Shown here in pieces: positions 1 through 7,761 of a DNA stretch of 20,562 nt. Origin of the DNA: an uncultured bacterium (GTDB taxonomy: Bacteria; Planctomycetota; Phycisphaerae; Sedimentisphaerales; Anaerobacaceae); the NCBI GenBank assembly GCA_913009865.1, contig CAJVYK010000016.1, forward strand, positions 1 through 20,562, written 5' to 3'. A program made the position numbers and the translations under genes. Within the stretch, counting starts at the first letter, position 1. Every line of letters starts with the position of its first letter. The notes beneath the pieces were generated by a model, which saw only the letters and a list, made by a program, of their open reading frames with translations, was not told the origin of the DNA and searched no databases.

Positions 1-237
1 AAGAAGTTGAAAGTGCCGGAAAATGTAACGATTATACCTTTGCCTCCATACTTACCTGAGCTTAATCCAGTTGAGAATCTCTGGCATTATTTGCGAAGCC
101 ATTATTGGTCTAATCGTACTTATGCTGGTTATGACGATTTGCGTTTTGCTGCGATAGAATCCTGGCAAAAAGCCGCTCTTGATCCTGAGATTATTAAATC
201 CGTCTGCCGAACAAAATATGCCGAGCGCAATTATTAA
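1..237 (+). CDS. IS630-family transposase, C-terminal part (5' end outside window)
   Basis: The reading frame is open from the first base and stops at TAA 235-237, so only about 78 C-terminal codons are visible. The segment LPPYLPELNPVENLWHYLR is the conserved end of the DDE_3 catalytic domain of IS630/Tc1-like transposases; the glutamate in NPVEN is the third acidic residue of the DDE triad. The following stretch is the usual short helical tail of these enzymes. The TTG at position 7 is an internal codon and not a start. The enzyme would cut and join its element at TA dinucleotides. Whether the full gene is intact cannot be judged from this window. Confidence 0.85.
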   Translation, partial: KKLKVPENVTIIPLPPYLPELNPVENLWHYLRSHYWSNRTYAGYDDLRFAAIESWQKAALDPEIIKSVCRTKYAERNY

Positions 238-250
238 GCACAATTGGTAT
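1..250 (+). mobile_element. Right end of an IS630-family element
   Basis: The transposase stop at 237 is followed by about 13 nt ending in AATTGGTAT. A TA dinucleotide at 251-252 comes next, and immediately beyond it begins sequence reading as IS21 IstA on the opposite strand. IS630 elements insert at TA, and their ends lie close to the transposase stop, so the boundary is inferred at about 250. The left end is outside the window, so the inverted repeat could not be matched and the exact end is inferred. Confidence 0.5.
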
Positions 251-350
251 TACGTAAAGTTTTTCTGTGAATGCCGGTTTCACGCTCCAGTTGACGCAAA
301 GAAACCTCTTGATTGCGGATTTTACGCCTTAATTCTATCCATTGATCCAT
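234..350 (-). pseudogene. IS21-family IstA transposase, N-terminal fragment
   Basis: Reading the minus strand from ATG 350-348 gives MDQWIELRRKIRNQEVSLRQ and then LERETGIHRKTLRN. This is the typical beginning of IS21-family IstA proteins, with an N-terminal HTH that starts MDxWxEIRR and contains RETGIHxxTL. The match ends near 252. A few codons later the frame hits TAA (236-234) inside the adjoining IS630 end. Only about 33 of the roughly 400-500 codons expected for IstA are visible. The rest is either beyond the IS630 insertion, outside the window, or lost. The fragment cannot encode an active transposase here. Confidence 0.7.
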
Positions 351-497
351 GTCTTTGTACACTCCTGTAATCTCCTGTAATAACGACTGTAAAACTCTTT
401 TAATAACGTTTTACCGTCAATTATCACAGGTTTTTGGTTACAGTGGTACAATTTTCAACCGCTCGCCAGGTGGGACACTTTTGCTCCGCCGTTTACA
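253..497 (-). mobile_element. IS21-family element, istA-proximal end (interrupted)
   Basis: This holds the istA start (350) and, upstream of it on the minus strand, a roughly 150-nt leader carrying two ~20-bp repeats typical of IS21-family ends. The outermost minus-strand bases read TGTAAACGGCGGAGC. IS21 ends begin with TG, so the element boundary is placed at about 497. The direction is leftward, into the IS630 copy that appears to have interrupted it. The exact boundary and any target duplication cannot be confirmed without the other end. Confidence 0.55.
443..489. repeat. IS21-type terminal direct repeats (2 copies)
   Basis: Copy 1 (443-462) reads GTGGTACAATTTTCAACCGC and copy 2 (470-489) reads GTGGGACACTTTTGCTCCGC. 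They share GTGG-ACA-TTTT-CCGC at 27-bp spacing. Multiple repeats of this type, containing GTACCAC/GTCCCAC on the opposite strand, are the transposase-binding sites at IS21-family ends. Confidence 0.65.
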
Positions 498-841
498 CCA
501 GGCGTGTAACAAATAAAGTTTTTTTATGTCATAAGCTGTCATAAGTGAATACTTGCCCAACACTTCCAGGGGGCCAGTCATTATGTTTGTTGTGCTCCAA
601 CTGTGACTGATCGACACGTCCAAGGGAGAAGAAGGCATGCCATGTGACAGCAACGAGCAATATGGGTAGGAGGCTAATTATTATCTTCTTTTTCATATAG
701 CAGCATTATGTTCAATTGCAGGCTGACAGCAAAGAAAAAAAATGGGAATCCGGGGCACAACAAGCGGGCAATTTGAGCTTTGCAATTTGCAGGCTAAAAG
801 CCTAAAATACACCGGTTAGCTTCAGCCAAACAGTAATTGGG
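498..841. other. Gene-free stretch between the IS remnant and the 564-aa gene
   Basis: No convincing gene was found. Open frames here (such as a 71-codon minus-strand frame at 438-653) run through the IS21 end and show no recognisable protein features. Visible elements are a pair of 9-bp direct repeats, TGTCATAAG, at 527-535 and 537-545 (10-bp period), a small hairpin AGGCT-AAA-AGCCT at 791-803, and a promoter-like sequence at 780-808 listed separately. Confidence 0.5.
780..808 (+). promoter_or_regulatory. Putative sigma70-type promoter for the 564-aa gene
   Basis: TTGCAA (780-785) is separated by exactly 17 nt from TAAAAT (803-808). The -10 matches the consensus at 5 of 6 positions and the -35 at 4 of 6. 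Transcription would begin near 815, leaving a 5' leader of about 27-42 nt. A 5-bp hairpin (791-803) lies in the spacer and could be part of an operator. This is a consensus match only. Confidence 0.4.
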
Positions 842-856
842 GTGATACAGCAGAAA

Positions 857-2551
857 ATGAATTCAGAGCAAATAGAAAAATACAGTTCTGCAATAACGCT
901 TTCAGATATGGAAATCTTTGTATTTGGCGAGCTGATGTTCAGCCTGGTTTTAGCTAATATTATGAGCCCGATTATTTGGCAATGGCGAGAATTGGACTGC
1001 TTCAAAAAGCTTGCAGGCAAGAGCAGCTACAAAAAATTGATGCGGCTCAAACAATTTATAATAGATGAGTTTGAGTTCAATCTCGACCTTGAAACCTGGG
1101 GCCTTACCAGCAGGACTAAAGAGCTTAATCGCTTTGCCAAATTCATCTCACCCGATGATATCGCTAAAAGCAATGCCCTGTTCGGCTATCAGGGCGATAA
1201 GTATTATTTTGACGTGGATATTCGCAGGCATTTCGGCCTGGATAAATATGATAGCGACATCATTCCGTACTGGAAGACAGAAACTATCGAGGCTATGAAC
1301 GCTTTTCGTCTCAAAGACGGCTATGAAACGGCAGCCGGCGAATGCGTATCGCTTTCAGCACTGTACGCCGCTGCGGCTTTTATCGTCTGCCAGATACCGC
1401 TGGAAGATATTTATATGATACTTACCCCTCTTCACTCGCAGAATTTCATCGATATTCAGGACGGAGTTCTGACCAACAATAGAAGACTCGTTACGAAAAC
1501 AATGTGGTTTAACGGCACTACTATTTCTGACAAGGCGCAGCGGGCACTGAGAAATGAAAACGTTACAATCCTGGCCCACTCGTCCGGCTATGTGCATTGT
1601 ATGTATGGCCGTGCTACGATGAGTAAAAAGGCGTACACACATTTTTCACAACGGCTCGGTCAGTATCTTTCAGCCGATATTAATTCGTTGATTCTTGCGA
1701 ATTTTCTTCGCAGTCACAGCGAATACCAAAAACACTTTCAGTTCTGCCGTGAGCACCGCGGACAAAAGAAATATATAAAAGCCGAGGTACTTTTTCATTA
1801 CGAGCACGGCAGTAATTTTCGTATTGCTGATGAGACCTTTGGCAAGCTGCTTGTCGAAGTTTCGGATGAGGATTATTCGCCGTATAAGTTGTCTGATAGA
1901 ATATGCTGTGAGCAGCTTAAAAGTTTTATTGACTATGAAAAGATTGATATACGGACAGACAGCGGCGCCGAAGCAATGAAAAACTATCTTAAGCCTTTTG
2001 TCCCTGACGTTCAGCAGTTTGTTAAGAGTCTGGCAGAGTTTGTGCATATAGAAGCGAAGCTGCCTTCACCGGATAAAGATTATGTGCCGAATAACCCCAT
2101 TACATTATCAATAAATCAGAGCAGGGAGCAGATAATTGAATATATGCAGAGCGTGCGCGGCGATAATACTACGGCTGATTTGGCGTTTTATGCCTACAGG
2201 GATATGGAAAGCTGTGATTGGGACCCGTTTATCAAGGCAGCGGTAGAGCGCAATCCGGTCTCTATTCAAATGACAGATTCTATGTCCGTTAAAGATGTAT
2301 ATGCGTGGCTTGAACAAATAAAAAATGTCTCGATTTATGACGGCAGGCGCCTGGCCGGCCCCGATGAAGTGGCAAATTACAAGACCGGCGACGGGCTTGA
2401 GAAAGCCTTTCTGCTGGCTAACGTAATCCGTCAAAGGTGCCCTGAGCAGGATATTAAAATAACTGTAGATAATAATGATGTGCTATTGAAAGGGGCGGAC
2501 CAATACCGTTTTACATCCAGCAAGGGACTTAAAAAGCTGGTTAGCATATAG
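857..2551 (+). CDS. Uncharacterised 564-aa protein with a transglutaminase-like Cys/His region
   Basis: I do not recognise a named family. Residues about 155-205 resemble a transglutaminase/papain-like core. GECVSLSALYAAAAFIV puts Cys163 at the start of a hydrophobic helix, and about 30 residues later PLHSQNFIDIQDG supplies His193 and Asp199/Asp202. A second segment near the C-terminus (NYKTGDGLEKAFLLANVIR, GDG at 511-513) has the same helix pattern but no Cys, so it could be a degenerate repeat of the fold. There is no signal peptide; a hydrophobic stretch near residues 18-41 contains a Glu and is probably not a membrane helix, so the protein is likely cytoplasmic. ATG 857 is preferred because GGGGTGAT (839-846) precedes it, although the spacing is long. 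An in-frame GTG at 842 would add five residues. The gene stands alone, with a hairpin after it. Confidence 0.75.
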   Translation: MNSEQIEKYSSAITLSDMEIFVFGELMFSLVLANIMSPIIWQWRELDCFKKLAGKSSYKKLMRLKQFIIDEFEFNLDLETWGLTSRTKELNRFAKFISPDDIAKSNALFGYQGDKYYFDVDIRRHFGLDKYDSDIIPYWKTETIEAMNAFRLKDGYETAAGECVSLSALYAAAAFIVCQIPLEDIYMILTPLHSQNFIDIQDGVLTNNRRLVTKTMWFNGTTISDKAQRALRNENVTILAHSSGYVHCMYGRATMSKKAYTHFSQRLGQYLSADINSLILANFLRSHSEYQKHFQFCREHRGQKKYIKAEVLFHYEHGSNFRIADETFGKLLVEVSDEDYSPYKLSDRICCEQLKSFIDYEKIDIRTDSGAEAMKNYLKPFVPDVQQFVKSLAEFVHIEAKLPSPDKDYVPNNPITLSINQSREQIIEYMQSVRGDNTTADLAFYAYRDMESCDWDPFIKAAVERNPVSIQMTDSMSVKDVYAWLEQIKNVSIYDGRRLAGPDEVANYKTGDGLEKAFLLANVIRQRCPEQDIKITVDNNDVLLKGADQYRFTSSKGLKKLVSI

Positions 2552-2559
2552 CCGCCAGG

Positions 2560-2573
2560 TCAGCTTCGGCTGA
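2560..2573 (+). other. UUCG tetraloop hairpin after the 564-aa gene
   Basis: TCAGC-TTCG-GCTGA forms a 5-bp stem closed by a UUCG tetraloop, 8 nt after the stop codon. UUCG loops closed by C-G are unusually stable. It may protect the 3' end of the message or act with the next hairpin in termination. No U-tract follows directly. Confidence 0.4.
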
Positions 2574-2597
2574 ACGTTAAATGTTTTTGAGATTACA

Positions 2598-2620
2598 CGG
2601 CAGGTCAGAATTACCTGCCG
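2598..2620 (+). terminator. Probable terminator hairpin
   Basis: CGGCAGGT (2598-2605) and ACCTGCCG (2613-2620) form a perfect 8-bp GC-rich stem with a 7-nt loop, 46 nt past the stop of the 564-aa gene. The following bases (ATTTCAT) are only a weak U-tract, so intrinsic termination is plausible but not certain. Confidence 0.45.
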
Positions 2621-2696
2621 ATTTCATCCCATCACGGGTGCATACCTATTTTTCACTTCTGCCTGCCCCTTAGGGGCCTGTTTCAAATGCGATGCC

Positions 2697-2741
2697 GGTT
2701 TTTTCGAGCGTCAAAACCAGAGATACCCTGGGTATTTGACG
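2697..2741 (+). promoter_or_regulatory. Structured leader region upstream of yeiH, with competing hairpins
   Basis: Two mutually exclusive pairings are visible. GGTTTT (2697-2702) can pair with AAAACC (2713-2718). Alternatively CGTCAAA (2709-2715) can pair with TTTGACG (2735-2741), enclosing the palindrome TACCCTGGGTA (2724-2734). Bases 2713-2715 are needed by both. Such alternatives are typical of attenuators, but the promoter has not been located, so it is not known that this region is transcribed with yeiH. It matches no riboswitch class that I recognise. Confidence 0.25.
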
Positions 2742-2805
2742 ACCCTAAAACGCCGATTAGCGACTGGATGAGAACAAATATTTAGTTATGTAGCAGGGAC
2801 AAATA

Positions 2806-3792
2806 ATGACTATCAGAAAAATACGGTATGTTATTCCAGGGGCTGTAGTAGCCGTGCTTATAGGCTATGCGGCCTTCTATATCGCCGGATTTAACAAGGC
2901 CTTGGACCCTTTAGTTGCAGGAATCGTCCTTGGAATAATTGCCAGATTCTTCATCGGCAAACGCGATTTCCTCGACAAGGGGTTTGCTTTCATCGCAAAA
3001 GTGCTTATCCCCATCGGGATTGTGATTTACGGTGTAAACCTTAAGTTTCACCAGTTGAATGTAATCCCCCTTACCACCTGGCTGCAAATCATAATAGGCG
3101 TAATCATTATTTTCGGACTCAACTATTTATTGTGCAGCAAACTATCCGTTTCGACCAAAACCGGTTTGTTAATATCAACCGGTACTGCGATTTGCGGGGC
3201 CTCTGCCATTGCTTTTGCCACTCCCGCCGTCGAGGCCGAGTCCGAGCATACCGGTACCAGTCTGCTGGTTATTACGGTATGGGGGCTTGTCGGAGTAATC
3301 TCGTATCCGCTGCTGCAGAAATATATCGGTATGAGTGTCGATAACTATGCGCTTTTATGCGCTACCACGCTGCCGCAAACCGGCTTAGTCAAGACCGCAG
3401 CCGCTCAGTACGGCAGCGATTGTGTGCAAACCGCTATGACGATAAAGATGGCCAGAACCTGTATGATTATTGTGCTTGTTTGCCTGCTGCCGCGATTGGC
3501 AGGTCTCCGCAAGTCAGGCTGTATAGGAACTAAATCTCATAGCCAGTGTTTCTTACTGGGTTTTATTTTAGTCGGCCTGGCTTTTTCGTTTATACCGCAG
3601 CTTCGTCCGTATGCCAAAGATGTAAAGCCCTTTGCTGCTATCCTGTGGACAATGGCTATGACAGGCCTGGGACTTACGGTCGATTTGCGCACCATTGCCC
3701 ATAAGATAGTCAAACCATTATTATTAGGCCTGTTGCTGTGGCTGGCTGTGGTAATAAACTTCTTCACCGGATATTACGGGATGGGCTATTAA
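2806..3792 (+). CDS. yeiH: YeiH/UPF0324-family membrane protein (putative sulfate exporter family)
   Basis: This 328-aa integral inner-membrane protein has about ten hydrophobic segments across its length, matching the usual 330-350 aa of the family (Cons_hypoth698, sometimes named putative sulfate exporter). Family signatures are visible: STGTAICGASAIAFATP (residues 124-140) followed by an acidic EAE at 143-145, and TTLPQTGLVKTAAA near 187-200. The start ATG is preceded by AGGG (2795-2798) at good spacing. The transported substrate is not established for most members. In many genomes yeiH sits beside a LysR regulator, but none is present here. The next gene downstream is a sensor kinase separated by an 81-nt spacer, so co-transcription is possible but not shown. 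Confidence 0.88.
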   Translation: MTIRKIRYVIPGAVVAVLIGYAAFYIAGFNKALDPLVAGIVLGIIARFFIGKRDFLDKGFAFIAKVLIPIGIVIYGVNLKFHQLNVIPLTTWLQIIIGVIIIFGLNYLLCSKLSVSTKTGLLISTGTAICGASAIAFATPAVEAESEHTGTSLLVITVWGLVGVISYPLLQKYIGMSVDNYALLCATTLPQTGLVKTAAAQYGSDCVQTAMTIKMARTCMIIVLVCLLPRLAGLRKSGCIGTKSHSQCFLLGFILVGLAFSFIPQLRPYAKDVKPFAAILWTMAMTGLGLTVDLRTIAHKIVKPLLLGLLLWLAVVINFFTGYYGMGY

Positions 3793-3858
3793 AATGATTA
3801 TTGATAAATGAAAAAGATACGACAAATAATCAATAATCAGTAATCATTTATCATTTTT
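3791..3858. repeat. AT-rich inverted repeat of the ATTATTGATAAATGA type
   Basis: The spacer between yeiH and the kinase is built of variants of one AT-rich motif in both orientations. GATTATTGAT (3796-3805) is an exact inverted match of ATCAATAATC (3829-3838), and GATAAATGA (3803-3811) of TCATTTATC (3844-3852). The same motif forms the spacer in front of parA at 18398-18436. It may fold into a weak hairpin that ends in TTTTT (3854-3858), acting as a partial terminator after yeiH. Confidence 0.6.
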
Positions 3859-3873
3859 AAGGCGGGTTAGTAA

Positions 3874-6561
3874 ATGCATATCAAGAATGTGCTTAAGAAA
3901 ATCGCATTTGTGATGATATTTCCAGTGGCTATCGTTGTCGTATGCCTGCTTGCTCGCAGCAATACCAGGCACTATGAAGCAACTATCGTTAATCAAACCC
4001 AGCAGCATCTCTTAACCGTCGCCAAAGCGCAGGCCAAAAGCGTTGAAGATGTTGTTAGCGGTATTCAAACAGAACTGCAAATACTGGCCAAAGACCCGGT
4101 AATTCAGCAGGCCATTGTCGATAACAATACAGCCAAAAACATATCATCTAAAGGCGGCTGCTCTCCGGAGGACGGCGTTTTCGAGCGTCTTAGCCGGCTT
4201 AGCGTGCAGGTCAGCGGACTGTACCGGCTGGATGCAAAGGGAATTATTCAGAGCAGAATACCGTTCAGGAAAGATAGAATCGGTGTGGATTTTTCGCACA
4301 AGCCGGGCGTTAAGTATGTCATTGAAAATCACAGGCCTTATGTAAGTAACGTTTTTGGGACATACGCAGGGCGTAAATCTGTATCCGTATGCCAGCCGGT
4401 GTTTAGAAACAATGAGTTTATAGGCATAGTGCGGGTCGTGATATTTTTAGATACAATCCAGGATTTGCTAAGCCACATCAGGGTTGGTCAAAAAGGTTAT
4501 GCCCAGATTATAGATGATAACGGTGTAATGGTAGTTCATCCCAAACCGGAGTTTGTAGGCAAAGATATGATAGCGACAAGCAAAGAGGCCTTTCCTGATC
4601 ATGATTGGTCCGAGCTTGAAGATATTGTTGTCAAAATGACGATGGGCCGGGAGGGTGTTGGCAGTTACCACTCGGTATGGCGGCAGGATAAAAAGCTGCA
4701 GTTGACCAGGAAATTAATCGCTTTTGCCCCGATTAGAATTGGAAATAAGTTATGGTCGGTAGGTGTATCGATGGACTATGACGAAATTTCAGCGCCCATT
4801 AGAAGTCATGCCAGAAACATTTTCATTGGGGCCGAATTACTGATACTGGTCTTTGTCGGAATCGGCATTGGATTTTCCAAACTTTACAGGAAAAAAGTCC
4901 TGCTGGAAGTGCAGGCGAAATCAGCAGAGCGGCTGAAATCAATAAATCAGCAGTTGCAATCAGAAATAGCCGAGCGCAAGCAAGCTCAGGAAGAGCTAGC
5001 GCGAAAGCAAAAAAATCTGGAGGCAATATTTGACGTAGCGCCTGTTGGTATGCTGTTAGTCGATGAGAATATAATAGTCGGGCGTGCCAATGATGTTATC
5101 AGGCAAATGGTTCGCAGAGAGTATTCGCAAATTGTTAATCAGCGGGGCGGCGGCGCTCTGGGTTGCATCAACAGCACTTACAATGAAAAGGGCTGTGGAT
5201 ACAGCCCGGCTTGTGCGGGGTGTGCATTCCGCAAGACCGTTGAAAGTGTATTAGATTCAGAGCAATCTGTTCACGGCGTTGAAATGCAGGTTACGCTTAA
5301 AGTTAACGGCGAAGAAATTACGCCCTGGATTCGTGTAAGTGCCGAGCTGCTAATGATAGATAGCTGCAGGCACGTAGTTATTGCCGTTGATGACATCACC
5401 GACCGCAAGCGGGCAGAGGAAGCGGTAGTACACGAACAAAACCTGCTGCGTTCCCTTATGAATAATATCCCTGACAGTATTTATTTTAAGGATACTGAAA
5501 GCCGTTTTATTAGAGTTAACAAGGGCCTTGCCGATTGGCATGGAGTAAGCGACCCCGCAGAAGTGGTGGGCAAGACGGATTTTGACTTCTTCACAGAGCA
5601 ACATGCCAGAAAGTCCTACGCTGATGAGCAAAGAATACTGGAAACCGGCCAGCCCTTGGTAGGTATAGAGGAAAAGGAAACCTGGGCTGACGGTCGAGTA
5701 ACATGGGTGTCGACAACTAAGATGCCTCTGCGTGATGAGGATGGGCGAATCATCGGTACTTTCGGAATTTCCAGAGATATTACCGAGCGAAATCTGGTAA
5801 AGCAGAAACTGGAGCAGACGGTTTTGGAATTGAAACGCTCTAATGATGATTTGCAGCAGTTCGCATCTGTTGCTTCGCACGACCTGCAGGAGCCGCTGCG
5901 AATGATAACAAGCTATCTGCAATTACTGGACAAACGCTATAAGGGTAAGCTCGATGCGGATGCTGACGAATTCATCAGTTTTGCTGTGGATGGCGCTAAA
6001 CGTATGCAGGGCCTTATCAGTGACCTGCTGGCCTATTCACGCGTAGGTACCCGCGGCAAACCATTCGAATCGTGCGATTGTGAGTCAATCATTACAAAAG
6101 CGATAAGAGACCTGGACAGAATAATTGAGGAAAACAATGCCGTGGTAACACATGACCCTCTGCCAACGATAATGGCAGATACCACGCAACTTGAGCAGGT
6201 GTTTCGTAATCTTATCAGTAATGCCATTAAATACCGCAGTAAAGACCAAGCTCCTAATATTCATATCTCTGCTGAACAGAAGGATAACGAATGGTTATTC
6301 TCCGTGCGGGACAATGGCATTGGGATAGAGCCGGAATTCTCCGGACGCATTTTCGCAATATTTCAGCAATTACACGGCAGAGACGAATATGAAGGCAGCG
6401 GTATTGGTTTGGCGATTTGCAAGAGGGTTGTGGAACGGCACGGCGGACGCATCTGGGTGGAGTCAGAGCCGGGCGAAGGAAGCACGTTCTTTTTCACATT
6501 TCCAAAGCAGGAAAGGGAAGTTAAAGATACGAAACTCGAAGAAGTCAGTGCTGTCAGTTGA
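3874..6561 (+). CDS. Membrane sensor histidine kinase, dCache-PAS-PAS-HisKA-HATPase
   Basis: This 895-aa kinase should sense an extracytoplasmic ligand and phosphorylate response regulators. Domain order is a membrane helix at about 7-27, a periplasmic double-Cache-like domain at about 30-300, a second helix at about 315-335, a coiled coil at 340-385, PAS 1 at about 381-512, PAS 2 at about 523-638, HisKA at about 655-725, and HATPase_c at about 770-878. The phospho-accepting His669 lies in ASVASHDLQEPLR, the phytochrome-like HisKA type often paired with Rcp1-like regulators. The N box has Asn783, G1 is DNGIGI at 813-818, and G2 is GSGIGL at 841-846. PAS 1 contains Cys431, 441, 447 and 450 in a CxxC-like cluster that could bind a metal or respond to redox state. 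The start follows AAGGCGG. This is the first gene of a seven-gene same-strand run, and its catalytic half is nearly the same as that of the kinase at 8435. Confidence 0.92.
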   Translation: MHIKNVLKKIAFVMIFPVAIVVVCLLARSNTRHYEATIVNQTQQHLLTVAKAQAKSVEDVVSGIQTELQILAKDPVIQQAIVDNNTAKNISSKGGCSPEDGVFERLSRLSVQVSGLYRLDAKGIIQSRIPFRKDRIGVDFSHKPGVKYVIENHRPYVSNVFGTYAGRKSVSVCQPVFRNNEFIGIVRVVIFLDTIQDLLSHIRVGQKGYAQIIDDNGVMVVHPKPEFVGKDMIATSKEAFPDHDWSELEDIVVKMTMGREGVGSYHSVWRQDKKLQLTRKLIAFAPIRIGNKLWSVGVSMDYDEISAPIRSHARNIFIGAELLILVFVGIGIGFSKLYRKKVLLEVQAKSAERLKSINQQLQSEIAERKQAQEELARKQKNLEAIFDVAPVGMLLVDENIIVGRANDVIRQMVRREYSQIVNQRGGGALGCINSTYNEKGCGYSPACAGCAFRKTVESVLDSEQSVHGVEMQVTLKVNGEEITPWIRVSAELLMIDSCRHVVIAVDDITDRKRAEEAVVHEQNLLRSLMNNIPDSIYFKDTESRFIRVNKGLADWHGVSDPAEVVGKTDFDFFTEQHARKSYADEQRILETGQPLVGIEEKETWADGRVTWVSTTKMPLRDEDGRIIGTFGISRDITERNLVKQKLEQTVLELKRSNDDLQQFASVASHDLQEPLRMITSYLQLLDKRYKGKLDADADEFISFAVDGAKRMQGLISDLLAYSRVGTRGKPFESCDCESIITKAIRDLDRIIEENNAVVTHDPLPTIMADTTQLEQVFRNLISNAIKYRSKDQAPNIHISAEQKDNEWLFSVRDNGIGIEPEFSGRIFAIFQQLHGRDEYEGSGIGLAICKRVVERHGGRIWVESEPGEGSTFFFTFPKQEREVKDTKLEEVSAVS

Positions 6562-6574
6562 AAATGACCTGACT

Positions 6575-7717
6575 ATGTTACGGAAGTTATCCAGGTTAAT
6601 AATAATTTACAGTTGTATCACGGTCGGTCTTTTTGGCCAGAGTTATGCAAGAGCACAAAACGAGAGAGCGGAAGAAAGCCGGTTATTCTCAATGTCAAGA
6701 GAGGATTTGATATTTAAGAGGGAAATTATAATCGGCGGCTCTTATTCAGATGAAAAAAATGAAATGGCAGGTAAAAACTCTATCGGCTTTGAAGTCCTGA
6801 AAAAATTATCGAACAAAAAAGGGGACTGGGCGAGCTTTCTTTTTCAAATGAGATTTGTACGTTACGACAGACAAACAATGTTAATGAATAAAACTAAAAT
6901 GCAGCCGGCCCATATAGATGGAGCGCACGACTGGGAACTGGAACTTCACGATGCGTATTTTAAGTACTCCGGCCCGTTTAAGGGTAGGCTCAATCTTAGA
7001 ATCGGACATTTTGATGTGCCGTACGGGCTGGAACAAAATGTCGATACACATTCGACTCTTGTGCAGCTTATGTCAATGCGAAACGTAGGATTCAAAAAAG
7101 ACTGGGGCGTATCAGCAGGCGGGCGGTTTCCCGAAATGGACTACGAATTTGCGTTCACCAGGGGGACAGGAGCCGAATACATCGAACGCGGAAGAAATTA
7201 TCTCGTAAGCGGACGGGTGGGCACGCCGGCGGACAAAAATTTTTGCATAGGTCTATCAGGACTCTACGGGCAGGTTATTGATGCTATGGCGGTTATGCGA
7301 GGAAAGAAGATGGGAATTCCGGCTACGTGGTTTGGCAGTACGACTAAGCCGGCAGATGACATAATAAGACGCTGGCGGGTTGGTCTGGACAGTATCTATT
7401 TATTCGGACCATATACTTTTAAGGGTGAACTGTCTTATGGGGAAGACGTGAACCAGGAAGTTATAAATGGTATTTTCGAGATAGACTATCTGGTTCCTGA
7501 TATGGATGGTCGGCTGGAGGCAGTAGCCCAGGTTCAGACGGCCTATCAGGATATCACCGCATCGGGCAGCAATAATGACACTTTCCTGGTGCTGGGGTTA
7601 AACTACAGGGTTTCTCGTGAGGTGACCGTTCAAACTATGTACAGGCACGACCTTCAACGGCTCAAGGATACCGAAAACGACAATGTAATCGGCCTTCAGC
7701 TTTACTGTTATTTTTAG
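6575..7717 (+). CDS. Putative beta-barrel outer-membrane protein (porin-like)
   Basis: This 380-aa protein probably forms an outer-membrane beta-barrel. MLRKLSRLIIIYSCITVGLF followed by ...YARAQN is a clear signal peptide with likely cleavage after ARA near residue 27. The mature part has many alternating hydrophobic/aromatic strands, such as WELELHDAYFKYSG and GRLNLRIGHFDVPYGLEQ, and ends in an aromatic residue (QLYCYF), the typical C-terminal signature recognised by the Bam machinery. The frame is open further upstream inside the kinase gene, but ATG 6575 was chosen because it places the signal peptide at the N-terminus. It lies 13 nt after the kinase stop, so translation is probably coupled. 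The substrate is unknown. The phrase IGHFDVPYGLEQ recalls phosphate-selective-porin-like barrels, but the family cannot be fixed by eye. Confidence 0.7.
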   Translation: MLRKLSRLIIIYSCITVGLFGQSYARAQNERAEESRLFSMSREDLIFKREIIIGGSYSDEKNEMAGKNSIGFEVLKKLSNKKGDWASFLFQMRFVRYDRQTMLMNKTKMQPAHIDGAHDWELELHDAYFKYSGPFKGRLNLRIGHFDVPYGLEQNVDTHSTLVQLMSMRNVGFKKDWGVSAGGRFPEMDYEFAFTRGTGAEYIERGRNYLVSGRVGTPADKNFCIGLSGLYGQVIDAMAVMRGKKMGIPATWFGSTTKPADDIIRRWRVGLDSIYLFGPYTFKGELSYGEDVNQEVINGIFEIDYLVPDMDGRLEAVAQVQTAYQDITASGSNNDTFLVLGLNYRVSREVTVQTMYRHDLQRLKDTENDNVIGLQLYCYF

Positions 7718-7761
7718 ATATATTGCTATTTGCGAAAAAACATAAATGAAAGGTATGAACG

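Noticed and set aside
527..545. TGTCATAAG direct repeat as an operator
   Set aside because: Two 9-mers at 10-bp spacing are suggestive, but they lie over 230 nt upstream of the only candidate promoter and beside IS debris.
438..653. 71-codon minus-strand open frame as a gene
   Set aside because: It runs through the IS21 terminal repeats, has no ribosome site and no recognisable protein pattern; the underlying DNA is better explained as an IS end.
6389..6574. N-terminal extension of the beta-barrel gene into the kinase gene
   Set aside because: The extension is the kinase gene read in another frame, and it would bury the signal peptide that begins at 6575.
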